DNA of 51,856 bases from Gnetum montanum. Lineage: Eukaryota > Streptophyta > Gnetopsida > Gnetales > Gnetaceae. The first letter of the stretch is position 1. Every line of letters starts with the position of its first letter. The stretch covers positions 93,861 to 145,716 of the forward strand of contig MNCI01013713.1 of the NCBI GenBank assembly GCA_015680685.1, in the 5' to 3' direction. Under the pieces are notes generated by a model. It worked only from the letters and a program-made list of their open reading frames with translations. It was not told the DNA's origin and searched no databases. Positions 20,998 through 33,199 of this stretch are shown here, one piece after another. A program made the position numbers and the translations under genes.

Positions 20998-23460
20998 ACT
21001 ACTGAATGAAAACTCATCCTTGAGTTAAACAAAATGAGAAGTTCCTTATAAAATATTGGGAAGGTATGAGATTATTGACTAATATACAAACTATGGATTC
21101 ACTTTAAGTGCTGCATTACAGAATTTTATTCAAGTGGATGCATACAAAATGATAGAGGGACAAAAAGACTAAATAGACATTAAATATTACAAAATTTGTA
21201 GAGGTCCTTAAAAATTCATTGAAGATGATTTTTCTTGTTGTCGTTAGTGGTGGTAAACTTTTAACTTTGATTGTTATGTTGGTGCTTCTCTGGTCATGCA
21301 AAACATTTTTGAAGGATGGACTGAAATTTCTTCTCATTGCCCCATAGATCTAGCAAACATGTGAAGCTTGAGCTGCTATCTTGTATGTGCTATGATGTGT
21401 CCATGGTCATATCCTCCATTATCCCTCTCTTGGCTTTGTTTTCGTGCTTGGAAAAAGACCTTCTTCCTTAGATGTTTCTTTTAGCATCACCTATAGTCAC
21501 TAAAGGATCAACATTAGCTATGGTAAAATTTCCTTAATAGTTAACCCTGGTTGAATCCCTTAGTTTTCATTTAAGCACAAGGTGATTACGGCATACTCTG
21601 TCCAAGGCTATGAGGTAACTACAATAATTAAGTTGTTCACATTATTTTGATCAATTACTATTAGTTGCCATGATGTTCGAAGATAGGATGTTAGAAAAAT
21701 TTCAAAAATTTTAAAGAAGGCATCCCTAGCCCCCATGACCAATAAGCGTAACTCTAGAAGGACACAAGTTTTTGAATAATTGAAACCAAAGGTCTAATTC
21801 AAAATATGGCTAAAAATATTAATGGATATGGAAATAGAAAAGTAGGAAAAATTAATGAAACAGATGAGAAGTAGTTCCAAAATCATGCATAAATTCAAGG
21901 AAACTGTCATTGATGTTCCAGAAGATGTGAAGGTTAGTTCAAAGCCATGATCAACAAAAGTTATGCAAGTGGGTCCTTCCCAAAGTAGGCTCTTGCCATA
22001 ATGCCCTTGCATAACGACTTCCATAGATGTCCATTGGCACCTGAGAAGTTAAATGTAGACCATGCCTTTATTCCAAACAATACACAACTACCTTTGTTAG
22101 GATGTTGCACTATACTACACAAAACCAAAAGGCTCATAATCACATGCAACAGTGAGGTGAATAATGGAATCAAAAGGGATTATAGGGATTAGGATGTAAG
22201 GTACTTGATCATGTCCACAAGAGGTTCTTGTGACAAGTATGATTAAAATGATCAACATACCTATCTGTCCAAGTTTAGACCAAGTCCATACCATGAATAG
22301 TGACCTTGCATTAATGTGTTCCTTCTTGCCAACCACCATGAGTCCATAACCACCACAAAGAAAAATCATCACTCCAAAAAGAGAAGAAAAGAGAAGAAGG
22401 AAGGAAGGGCCTTAATTAGAGGGACAATTTTAGGCATGGATAACATTTCTTTCCAACACCATAACCAGTGCTTGTAGTCCATTATTATGTTTAAGGAATG
22501 TGCTTTGAATTCCCATTATTGTTTTTGTTTTGTTTTTCTTCTTCTTCTTTTCTTTTCTTTCTTTCTTTTTTTATTTTTTTGTTATTTTTTTTATGGGAAC
22601 CACACCATGCAAAGACAGAGCTTCCTTTTTATTGGTCAATGGGGAAGTGATGATACATTCCAAGAGGAGTCATAAACCACATGAAGGAAGTCAAGAAGAG
22701 ACCCCAACAAGTCCCCTTGAGGTCACACCCTCTTCCATTCCCACTTGGCCATTCCCTCTTTCTTCAAGATACAATGATCATTAATTAATTTTAGTTTCAT
22801 AAAAGAAGAACCAAATAATTTCCATGAAAAAGACATTTTATTCAGAGAACTGGAGGGATGGATGAGGTGGTCTCAGTACTTTACACAATTACTTACCTAA
22901 TCATCTTGATAGCATAGCATAAAAAACCCAACATAGAGTGTTGACTTCTACATTATGACTTTGCAATTTTATTAATAAAAACATAAAATACATTCATAAA
23001 ACATAAAGAGAATGACTCAAGAAAAGCAAAAAATATAAAGAAAAGAAAAATATTAAGAAATGGAAAACATATGAAGAATTAGAAAATTCCAAAACTGATA
23101 AGTAAATCAGTTACTTCCATACATCTTTGAGACAACTTTATATTCTCATTTTCAAGCCACTAGATGTCTTTTGGTTTAGTAGCTACTGTGTAGATTGGCT
23201 TTTGCTCACACACTTGCTGTTGAACTTTATGATCAGTTGGTATAAGGGTTCTGTTAATATTTTCAACTTCCAATGCACAACTACACCCTTTATCATTATT
23301 GGTGATGCATGGATTCTTTTGTTTCTCCATAATGATAGGTCTATTGTTTATGTCTTGTGTTGGAGTGGTGATGGTTATTGGCTTTTGCGTATGATTAGGA
23401 GACATCATTTTTGTGAGGAAGGTAGTTACATCAAATTGGCCTTGTGCCATTTCAAGTGAT
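20998..23460 (-). other. M1 3' non-coding region
   Basis: The segment 21960-22120 matches 31620-31740 and 39900-40010 in the array units. T-rich low-complexity sequence lies at 22530-22590. Apparent ORFs here are short and not shared between copies. It holds no recognised gene. Confidence 0.6.
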
Positions 23461-23599
23461 GTAGTAGGTCCATGAGTGTTTTGCTTTGGCTTACAACCTT
23501 TCCTCTAGAAGGGATTTTTCCAAGTATTTGGTTGAGATCTACTAGTGTTATCATTTACATGTATGTTCACAACACAAGTGGCATTCTCTCATTGATGCT

Positions 23600-25553
23600 G
23601 TGATGCTAAATTTTCCTGTCTTATTGGAGGTGACATATGGTGGAGGTGATTATGAGAATATTGATTATATGATGTAGGGTGAGAGGTGTCAGGTGATGAT
23701 CTTGTATAAGATGTTGTAGGATAATGATATTCAAAATAGTGGTAGTAGTGATTTGAGGTAGAGGAAGTAGAACTAGTGGATGAAACATGGTGTTAAACAT
23801 AATATTCATGTGTGTCCAGTTGGTAGGAAGGATATGGCTAGTTTGGTGGCGACCTCCCCCACAACTATGGTTGTTGCCACTATAGTTGATACCAATGTTG
23901 AGGCTGGTAATAAGTCCCCCCAGGATAGTACGGTTGGTTTTGGGGTTGTCTAAGATGACTGCATGAAAGAGGAAATCTCCTAGGCATGTACTTCTATACA
24001 AACTTTGAATTTAATGCACCAGCCCAATGCTCTTGTAGATGCAACAAGACCAGGCAATGGCCCTTTGGATGGTCATATAGGCAAATGTCACATCCACCAT
24101 CCTCTTCAGTGGTTGAGTCTATAGCCTCTTCTTCTACAACCATTTCCCCTTCTTGGTAAAAAGTGTTCCTAGTTTTTTCTCGGTTCTTTTTCCTTCTTTT
24201 GTTGTAATCACTTAATTTGTTTTGCACTACTCTCTCGTCTATGATTTCTTCACAAGTTTTACCTTTCTCATTCATTGATTCTGATAACTTATCCAACTTT
24301 TCTTTAATCTCAATGATAGACTTTTGTATTGATAAGGTCCATTGTAAAATCACCTCATTGAGAGCTACCTCTTTTTCCTTATCATAGATATGGATACTTT
24401 TCTTTTGCAGAGTTGGATCCTAGTTATTTTCCTCTACATTCTCTCATCTACATAGCTCTCCTTCTTCTTTCGCCACACGCTTGATTAACTCTTTGATCTA
24501 ATGGGTTCATAGCTTGTATAAATGACCTACAGCATACATCCCAAGGATCTCCCTTATTTCATTATGAAGACCATCTATGATGTGGAAAAGTTACCTTTCC
24601 TCAGAGAAACCATGGCCTAGGAATATATGTAGTAGCAAATAGTATCTATCCAAGGCCACATCCAAGGGTTCATGATTATCTTGCTTCTACTCTTGGATTT
24701 CTCTCCTTGGGTTGGTCATCCTTGCATAGGTTTGGTATTTTTCATTGAAAAGTTCTAGCATTGTGGATCATTGGCAAATCAAACTTGGTTCCAATGATCG
24801 ATATCACACTTAAACTTTGTTGATTAGTATCCTAGAAAAGAGCAGCTTTTGCCACCCGCTTTCAATGTTGTATAAGGAACAAGCATCATGGAAGGCTTGT
24901 AGATGATGTTGTGGATCCGAATTGTAGCCTCCCATAAATTTAGGAATATTGTTTATATTAAGCTTGGGTAAGAGACTATCCCAACAATTCCTGTGAGGTA
25001 TCTTAACTAACTTTGTGATCTCCATTAGACTCTTAGTCACTAACAAGGGTTCATTGTCGTCAGACATGTTGTGATTAAAATTTATATTTCTATTCATTTG
25101 ATTGTGATGATCTTTTCTATGCTTATTGTGATGTCTCTGATTTTGCCCTTGGGTTTGATTTCTATTTTTGTCTTGTCCCTGTAGTGGAGCTTTATCTCTA
25201 TACCTACATTCATCTTCATTAGGACTAGACATTGAAGATGAAGAGGAAGATGAGGAACTTGAAGAATTGCCATGGCTTCTATACATTTCCCCATGGTCCC
25301 TTGATTTATCTTTTCTAAGTTTAGAGGAGGTTTTAAGCCTTGAGACCCTCCTTGTTCTAGGACTTTTTCCATCTCCTCTAGGATTGTCTGCACCAATTGA
25401 ATGTAGTCTTTGCATGTAGTAAGGGTCTCAATGAGCATAGGAAACACTTGTTTGAGGTTGTTCACTCTAGTTTTCTTCAATATATATCCTATCATTTCTC
25501 CTACAAGTGTTCTCATCATATGATGCATTATGAGTCCTGTGTGAAGAAGACAT
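23600..25553 (-). pseudogene. gag: M1 gag relic
   Basis: It starts MSSSHRTHN at 25553. It then shows a serine run (about 25230-25270), a basic QGQNQRHHNKHRKDH stretch and the capsid core INNIPKFMGGYNSDPQHH (about 24905-24965), closely like A2 gag. Near 24050-24090 is a zinc knuckle CDICLYDHPKGHC of spacing C-x2-C-x3-H-x4-C. Several frameshifts and stops break it (for example near 25430 and 24810). The end is approximate. Confidence 0.8.
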
Positions 25554-25666
25554 GGTTTTGTCTGATAATGTGTGTGACTTAAAATATTAATGTTTTTAAA
25601 GTGATAGATTGTTAATACCTTTATAGTGATCATGTATAATACAACTAATCTAGATATCTAGCACCA

Positions 25667-25684
25667 TCCCTAGCAACAACACAA
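25667..25684 (-). promoter_or_regulatory. Primer-binding site of M1 (decayed tRNA-Asp type)
   Basis: It is the reverse complement of the A2 site with several substitutions, mostly C/T or G/A. It is placed one base inside the LTR as in the other copies. Confidence 0.65.
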
Positions 25685-25685
25685 A

Positions 25686-26239
25686 TGATGAGCGGTGAGG
25701 TACCCCTATGTCCAACCATACGAATCACAAGCGTTCACACATGATTTGGTCGAATTCCATAGATGGGACTAGTTGTGGCATCTAGATCACTATGCCTTGA
25801 TCACAGTTTGTTGTCTTCCCACTTGAACTAGNCGAATAAGAATCAATCTTAATCTTATTTCTATTCATGGAATATGTCTAGGTACATTACTAGTCAAATA
25901 AGACTTCATAAAACTAACTCAAATCCACTCTGTGGGAACTCACTGACTATTCTCTAAGATTATGAAATAAAACTACAAGAATTTGACTACTCTATTGACA
26001 AAACCCTAAAAAACTGATGAAAAACTATTGAAAAACTAGAGCCTAGGCACTATATTTATGGGCCAAAGTATATACTCCGACATCGGATACCCAACGTTAT
26101 GACCAAGCCCCAATGTTGCATACCCAACATCAAAGCAAATAGAAAATAATGACTCATTATCTGTCAAGGCTAGGCAAATCATGACTCATCAATTCTCATC
26201 AAGTTCNGCTGTCAAGGCTAGGCAAATCATGACTCATCA
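25686..26239 (-). repeat. LTR-B, 5' LTR of M1 (assembly-damaged)
   Basis: It matches LTR-A at both ends but lacks about 375 bp at the N at 25832. The right 46 bp appear twice around the N at 26207 (26161-26206 and 26209-26254), so the real right end corresponds to either 26191 or 26239. Confidence 0.8.
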
Positions 26240-26429
26240 ATTCTCATCAAGTTCTCATAATTTTAGAATTGAAAGTGGAAGATGGATTCAACTTCTTTAA
26301 GAAAAGACCATTTGTAGGTTGTGCATATTACAAACCCTTGAAGATGTGTTAATGTGTTTCTTTCTTATGTTGTTACTACCCATTTGACATAGTATTACAA
26401 TGTCATAGCAAAAAAACTTGTATGATTTG
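26240..26429. other. Short host spacer between M1 and the array
   Basis: About 190 bp of non-element DNA with no recognised feature. Its last five bases, ATTTG (26425-26429), are the left target-site copy of the array. Confidence 0.6.
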
Positions 26430-27343
26430 TGATGAGGGGCAAGGTACCCCTACGCCCAACCATACGAATCACAACCATTCACGCACAATCTGGTTGAATT
26501 CTGTGGATGGGACTAGTTGTGCATCTAAATTGTTATGCTCTAATTGCAATTTGATGTCTTCCCACTTGGACTAGTGGTAGCTTTGTCATGTATGGTTTAG
26601 TCCAAAGTGAGCATATGATGATGTTTTTTAACCCTATGCTGCTCCTAATGGAAGTAAAGAAATTAATTAATTAAGCTAAGTAAAGATGGAAATTAGAATC
26701 TAAACTAGCCTATGTGCAACGAGTATCCATTCTTAATAGTCCACACACACCTTGGACTTTGTGGGACTACTACTAGGATTACCAAGCATATGTCACTGGG
26801 TTCACCAAATGATACATTGCTAGGTTACCAAGTAATCACACTTAAGCACTCGCGATTAGTCATACTCATTTTACTTAATGACTAGAATTGTAAAGAGCAA
26901 TAAATGGAAATAATAACTAAGGAAAATAGGAAACAATTAAATAATTAAAAGCACTAATAAATCCATGTGGATGTTGTAATGACAGAAGTAATCTCAATCT
27001 TTATTTTTGGTCATGTAACGTGTCTAAGTATGTCACACTCGAATAAAGATGTCGTACAATTACAAACATCACACTATGGGCATACACTAGGAAATAATGG
27101 AACTAGAAATCAACAATTTATGAAAAAGTTAATTGAAATCTGAAACTAATCTATGTCCCAACCGTGCACCCAAGTGTTGTATTTATAGGCTAGCATNTCT
27201 AATCTATGTCCCAACCATGCATCCAAGTGTTGTATTTATAGGCTAGCATGATATTAGATATCCAACATCGTTTCTTGGGACTCAATATCAAGGCTTTGAT
27301 ATTGGATATCTAATATTAGAGCTGACAAAGACATGACTCATCA
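26430..27343 (-). repeat. LTR-C, left (3') LTR of the array
   Basis: Edges are TGATGAG and CTCATCA. It contains a 51-bp direct copy around the N at 27197, probably an assembly artefact. On its right is TACCCCCAC, the polypurine end of unit 2. Confidence 0.9.
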
Positions 27344-27559
27344 TACCCCCACAACTGAATGACAACTTTTTCTCGAGTTAAATAAAATCAAAAACAAGTT
27401 CCTTACAAAATATTGGGAAGGTATGGAATTATTGACTAACTCAAATAATCAAACAAACAAATGGACTCTTACATGCTGCAATGGTTTTTTACAAAAATTT
27501 GGACACAACATTACAAGATAAAATTAGAAAGCTCCTATAATTCCTAGAGGTGGTGGCTC

Positions 27560-30500
27560 CTCCATCGATCACTTCCCTTTATCGTCAAGCTTCTAAAACT
27601 TGTAGTGGTTGAGTAGTGTCTATAACTTTTCTTCTTTTATCATTGGATCATGTATCGTCTAGGCCACTAAATTGATGGTGCTAGCGTTGGTACATCCCAA
27701 GGACATGGCAACTATAGAAACATTTTTTTGGCCTTCACGTACTAGGCTACAAACTACCATGATTCCTCCTTAAAGGCCTTGGCCTTTTCTTTCAACTCAT
27801 GATGATCTGTTAATCTCTGGGCCAGGTCTAAGAAAACATCCTTTTATGCTTGGTAGCAAACTTTGATCACCTCAATTTCTAATTTTGCTACATGGAGTTT
27901 TTGTAAAGCAACTTTTCTATTTGCAAACTCTCTCTTGTATAATGCATAGGTGCTTGTTACCTACTGCTCCAATTCATTTCTTGGTTAACCTGTTGTTAAC
28001 ATGCCAAGGTTGGCATATCTAAGGTTAACCAATGTCATGTATTCCTTTAAATCCTTGATCTATAGGTCTTTATTTTTCACTTCTACTTTTTGGACCAAGG
28101 CATAACTATCCAAGATAGGCTGCCAATCAAGATTTTGCATTGACATGGATACAATGTGAGCTTTGGCCATTTGGATTTGCTTTTCGTTGATTTGATTATA
28201 CATGCCTACTTGATCCCAAAAGTGTTATTTTAACTTTTCATGCTTTTTGGCCTCATTCTGCTACACACTTATTTCAATTGTAGACTTTTGTGGAATTGCA
28301 TAGACCTCCTTCATTGAGCGGGTGTGATTATCTCTAGCCAATTAACTAATGTCTTGGTTAACCCTAACCAGTTGTTCTCTTAACTAGTGGACACTTTCTT
28401 CCAGGATGTTCTTTTTTTTTTTCAATGGTGATCAACCTTGCATTTTCTATAGTAAGTTGTTTATTTTATTCTTGAGTGGTGTTTAGTGCCTTCTTATGAG
28501 CATAGGATTGTGCTTCTATAGTGGAGGCCTTTCAGACTACCTTCTCCTTTTCTTACTCTGTAGCTTTATTCTCTTTGAGCATTTATCCAACTACTCTATT
28601 CTGAATCAATCTATTTGATCAAGCACAAAAAATTAGGTAGGATCCCATCTTTTAGCTCTCAAGGTGGCCAATTCTTATTGCAAATGTTGCACTTCTACTT
28701 CCACATGGTCCGCCCTAGTATCAACCATGATCAACTTCCCCTTGGTAACAATGAGGTCTGATTGTACCATAATGACATCACTAGGAATGTCAAACAAGTT
28801 GGTCATTACTTGTCTTTTCTATAGCTATCTATCTAATGCATCCTCATGGGTTGTAGGAGTCATCGAATTCCCAGTGAGCATTTGTGCATCTCTAGTCCTA
28901 GTTAGATCCATTATGGACATAATAGGCATAGTGAAAGATTTCTTAATGTGATCCGTTATCACCTTTTCTATGCCTGCCTCATCCTGATGCTACATGATCA
29001 CTATTGTGGCACCTTCTCCTAGTTCAAGCATCACTTGAAAGGATGCAGCATTACTAGATATTTGTTATGGCCATTGGGATTCTCCTCATGATTGCAATGA
29101 TATCTATCCCCTTATTAGATTAGCTAAAATAGTGGGCTACACGATGTCATTGATGACTCTGAAAAGGCTTAACTCCTCTCTACTCTCCCAACTGAGTGTT
29201 TTAGCAATTTTCTATAAGTGGCTCATTGCAAGCCTGTAGTCTTATGGCAGTGGTGGTGGATCTTGTGGCTCACAATGCTGTTCAAGCTTTTATTCTACTT
29301 CTTTTTCTTCTTCCACTTCCTTCTCTGTCTCTTATTCCTCACTAAGGTCTTTCCTTGATGCTGCTAGTTTAAGCAATTTCACAAAGGAAGCATTTTGAAC
29401 CCTCTTGGGGATGTCATTTGTGTACCCTAGGATTCTGACACACTTACACAACTTACAAATCAGACAAGGAAATGAAAGTGTTGGCTTCCCTACCTTCTTC
29501 TCTTCAAACCACCTCTGGATTTCCATGTAATATAATTAGGGAAGGTTGGCCACGTATTTTCCCATTAGTATGGCACTTCCCATGGTTGCATACATGGAGA
29601 TTTTGCTGAGCCCCTTGGTGGGGAAGAGGTGATATGTTTCTATCTTGAAATAGGTCCTCTTTTCCAAAGTTAATTCATTATATGTCTTATCTTCTTTGTT
29701 GTAGGCCTGCCTGACCCATAGCTTTCTAGTGTCAAGGTCAAACCTCATGGATAGATGGGCTAACTTAACCCCCTCATTTGGTAGCTTAAGAGCTTCGGCG
29801 ATTACTTTGACCAAGAATGAAATAGTAACTCTACAAATTTATAAGTGGTGCCCTCTTCTTTGTTGTGCTAGAATTGGTAGGTTTCACCTAGGTACCATTT
29901 GCCACTATCTGAAAGAATGGGGCATAGAGGTAATGCTTGAAGTTATGTTTGAACTACCTCTGGAGCAAACACCATAAATGGGCTAAAGTTCATCTCCACA
30001 ATGACCATGGTCAACATGGATTTTTCCTGAATGCCCTCAAGGCATTTTGGGGACAACATGAGGCCTTATCCCTACACTAGGGCTTACTGTTCTATAGCCT
30101 CTCATTAGATCGACTATCTTATGATAAGAGCCTCTTGATGGAGACTGAATGATTGGGCCTCCTATTCCTCATGCTCAGCATGCTCACCTTGTTGGCCTCT
30201 ACCGCCCCTTGGGCATTTTGCTACTACAAAGGTCTTGCTTGAGCTCCTTTTCGACTATCTTATGATAAGAGCCTCTTGATGGAGACTGAATGATTGGGCC
30301 TCCTATTCCTCATGCTCAGGATGCTCACCTTGTTGGCCTCTACCACCCCTTGGGCATTTTGCTACTACAAAGGTCTTGCTTGAGCTCCTCTTCGACTATC
30401 TTATGATAAGAGCCTCTTGATGGAGACTGAATGATTGGGCCTCCTATTCCTCATGCTCAGCATGCTCACCTTGTTGGCCTCTACCACCCCTTGGGCATTT

Positions 30501-30690
30501 TGCTACTACAAAGGTCTTGCTTGAGCTCCTTTTCGACTATCTTATGATAAGAGCCTCTTGATGGCGACTGAATGATTGGGCCTCCTATTCCTCATGCTCA
30601 GGATGCTCACCTTGTTGGCCTCTACCACCCCTTGGGCATTTTGCTACTACAAAGGTCTTGCTTGAGCTCCTTTTTTGGGGCCATCTATAT
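27560..30690 (-). pseudogene. Additional ORF of array unit 2: plant-transposon-like domain plus coiled coil
   Basis: Read on '-' from about 30690, it starts MAPKKE... and runs through the 141-bp repeats. Around 29810-29540 is a recognisable domain containing ALKLPNEGVKLAHLSM, ELTLEKRTYFKIETYHLFPT and GSAILMGKYVANLP, and then LSFPCLICKLCK. This layout resembles the putative plant transposon protein domain (Pfam Transposase_32 type) common in passenger ORFs of plant LTR elements; that assignment is from memory of the family's look. The C-terminal half (29000-27600) reads as Glu/Lys/Gln-rich helices in broken frames, typical of coiled coil. Many stops make it a relic. Its better-kept twin is at 36290-38975. 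Confidence 0.55.
30111..30673 (-). repeat. 141-bp tandem repeat, four copies
   Basis: Copies begin at 30111, 30252, 30393 and 30534, each 141 bp and almost identical (a few substitutions). 141 is 47 codons, so added copies do not change frame. The repeat lies in the N-terminal part of the additional ORF, in a Gly/Arg/His-rich stretch. The equivalent place in unit 3 (around 38840-38970) has a single copy. Confidence 0.95.
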
Positions 30691-30754
30691 TCAATCAAGG
30701 ATCAAATGTTACTAAGGTGTTGTTATTTATTATTCATAGGTTTATACCATAGTA

Positions 30755-30961
30755 ATGACCTTAGTTCCATTAATTTTTTTAGTTCATATGATTGCAAAGT
30801 TAGAAAAAATTTTAGAAAAATACCCAAAAAGTGTTTATCTTGTTTATGATCCTTCACAATTGATTCCTTTTTGCTTATGTATGGCGTATTATGAAGGTTA
30901 TGATTCCTTGGATGAAAAAATTAAGGTTTGTTCCATTAACATGATTGATTTTTCATTATAA
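30755..30961 (+). other. Antisense ORF conserved between array units (unit 2 copy)
   Basis: A 68-codon '+' frame containing YPKSVYLVYDPSQLIPF ends at TAA 30961. The same frame recurs in unit 3 (about 39060-39250) as CPKSVYLVYDPS with one stop. Similarity between units is expected from common descent, so this is weak evidence for coding. It could be a captured host fragment. I do not recognise the family. Confidence 0.3.
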
Positions 30962-33199
30962 CATTGAAGGTTTTTAACACTCTTACCCTTGTAATGCCCT
31001 CTCAATGTTAGTAAATTATGAAAAATTGGTGCAAGTTCTCCATGCAAGCAACCCCCCTCCCTCCCCGTATGACTAAGTTGAACACTTTGGATTCAAATAG
31101 GTTTAGATGGTACGAGAATCAAAGTGGTATTAAGCAAGATATTGCAAGTGGAAGTTGATTGCATAGAGCTCTAAGTTGCAACAGAAAATTTGTCAAACTC
31201 CCGTAGTTGCAAATGATGAGAATGGAGTTAGGGCTTGCAAGGGTCATATATACAGGTGTTGTAAGATTTGATATCGATTATCCAACATCAAGGTTGATCC
31301 TATATCAGCTAGTCGATATTGAGGTCCATGAAATTACATTGAATAAGGGTATTGAGCATGGAAAATGAAGCTCTGGGATTGGTGGGAAGGTTTTAGATTA
31401 GGTTCATAGTTCTGGGGTAAGTAGGAAATCATATGTAGGCATCGAAAGTGTGAGAATATGAAGTCATCAATGTTTAAATATTTTGAGGATGCAAGAAATG
31501 GGGTATTATATTGAAGTTGTGGAACAAATCAATTACATAATAAGTAAAGCATGAAATTTAACCATTATGCACTTGGAAGTTAAATAGTGATGTGGTTGTG
31601 TTGGAAAAGTATAAGTTACAATAGTTACACAAGTGGATCCTCCCCAAAGCAAGCTTTAGCCCATAATGCCCTTGTGTAACTACACCTAAAAATGTCCATA
31701 GGCACTGAAGGGGTTGAATGTAATGCATACCTGTGAAACAAAACACACATGTTAAAACCACCAATTTGAGGGAATAACTCTATGTTACACAAAACCACAA
31801 GCTAGGATCACATTGACAGTGAGATGGGATGGGCCATAGAAAGGATTGCAAAAATTGGGACATGAGGTGTTGTACCAAAGGCATAATGTATCCCTGTGTG
31901 TTACTAATGGTTAAATATCCATTAGCCCTTCTATCTAGGATTCAAACCAAGTCCAAACCACATTTCAATGACATTGCATCATTTCATCACTTCGGCTAAC
32001 AATCATAAGACTACCATAGTTGTAAGAAGTAGCATCACTTGACATTTTTTTCAAGGGAGGAGTATATCATTTGCTTTCATTTTTTTGGATGGAAGTCTAA
32101 GAAGCTACCAACCTTCAAGCATGGGTACATGTCCTTCTAGTGAGATCCTTGGGAGTTTATTCTGTGCAATTTATTTCATTAGATCTACAAGGATAAAATT
32201 ACAACCTTAGCAACATGATAGAACATATAGAAGTGGCCAAAGAGAATCCACAAATCTGCTTAATGTCACACCCTTCACATTCCTCCTTGGTTCTTCACTT
32301 TTCTATTGAGTTACAATGATCATGAATTTATTTTGAGATTTGGAAATGGAAAAGAATATCATTATAACCATGCTAAGAACCTCTTATTAATGGAATATGT
32401 GGATTGTTGACGTGGTCTCACTACCCGAATAATCAATCCCTCATGACTTAACAACATAGAAAAAACCTCACCTCAATGGGCTACATGATCATTATATTTA
32501 CAAGCAAGATTACTAACAAAGAAAATAGAAACAAAATTTGGAAAAAGTTGAAAAGGATAGTAAAAATTGTATCAAGAAATAAGAAAATGACAAAAAATTG
32601 TAAAAGAAGAAGAAGATGAAAAAAACTTATTAATTCTAGAGGTTAGAATGGGTGGTTTCCCCCACAACTAAATAGTTGGCCATGGAAAGAATTAATAAGT
32701 AGATAGGTAGGCCCCATGCATGTATAAAACATTGTTAACCTTTCATGTTTGAGCCACTAGGTATCTCTTGGTTTAGTGGAAATTGCATAGATAAGCTATT
32801 GTTCACACACTTGGTTGTTAAACGTATAGTGGGTCAACGTGTGAGTTGTGTTAACGTTACAAATGTTTGGCCCACAATTGCACCTTGGATCATGATATGG
32901 TATGCATAGATTTATATGTCTTCCCACACTAATAGATTCATTACTTTGATTTGATGGTGGAGTAACCGTGGATGGTGGTCCTTGAGTAAGATCAGAGGAT
33001 AGTGGTTATGAAAAGAAAGGTGTTGCATCAGATTGGCTATGTGTTGGTTTAGATGATGTGATTGGTCCATGAGTGTTGATCTTCCACCTATGGTCTATCA
33101 TAAAGAAAGGATATTTCTAAGTTTACAAAGGGGACCTACTAGTATCAGCATGCCTATGCACATTTGTAGTACAAGGGGTATTCATTTGTTGATATTGTG
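30962..33199 (-). other. Unit 2 non-coding region between gag and additional ORF
   Basis: It matches the M1 tail (21900-23460) in parts, and 39260-41340 of unit 3 throughout. No ORF is kept in both copies. Confidence 0.6.

Larger units (their letters stand above)
20082..26239 (-). mobile_element. M1: gag-only non-autonomous LTR element of the same OTA family
   Basis: It is complete on '-': 5' LTR on the right (25686-26239), decayed tRNA-Asp primer site, gag relic, ~2.6 kb of non-coding tail, TACCCCC polypurine end and 3' LTR on the left (20082-20990). Flanking pentamers are ATTCC (20077-20081) and ATTCT (after the right LTR), a 4/5 target-duplication match. No protease, RT or integrase is seen. 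Unlike the neighbouring array it lacks the coiled-coil ORF block. The right LTR is damaged in the assembly by Ns at 25832 and 26207. Confidence 0.85.

Noticed and set aside
22487-22784. Phenylalanine/leucine-rich frames in the M1 tail
   Set aside because: Translation of a T-rich low-complexity tract, not shared with the homologous tails.
28664-28951. A '+' frame of 95 codons with a similar frame at 37387-37674
   Set aside because: Both are antisense shadows of the coiled-coil accessory ORF. Their similarity follows from the '-' strand homology.
30111-30673. Regularly repeated units, considered as a CRISPR-like or satellite array
   Set aside because: Head-to-tail copies without spacers, inside a retroelement ORF of a plant genome. 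It is a simple tandem expansion.
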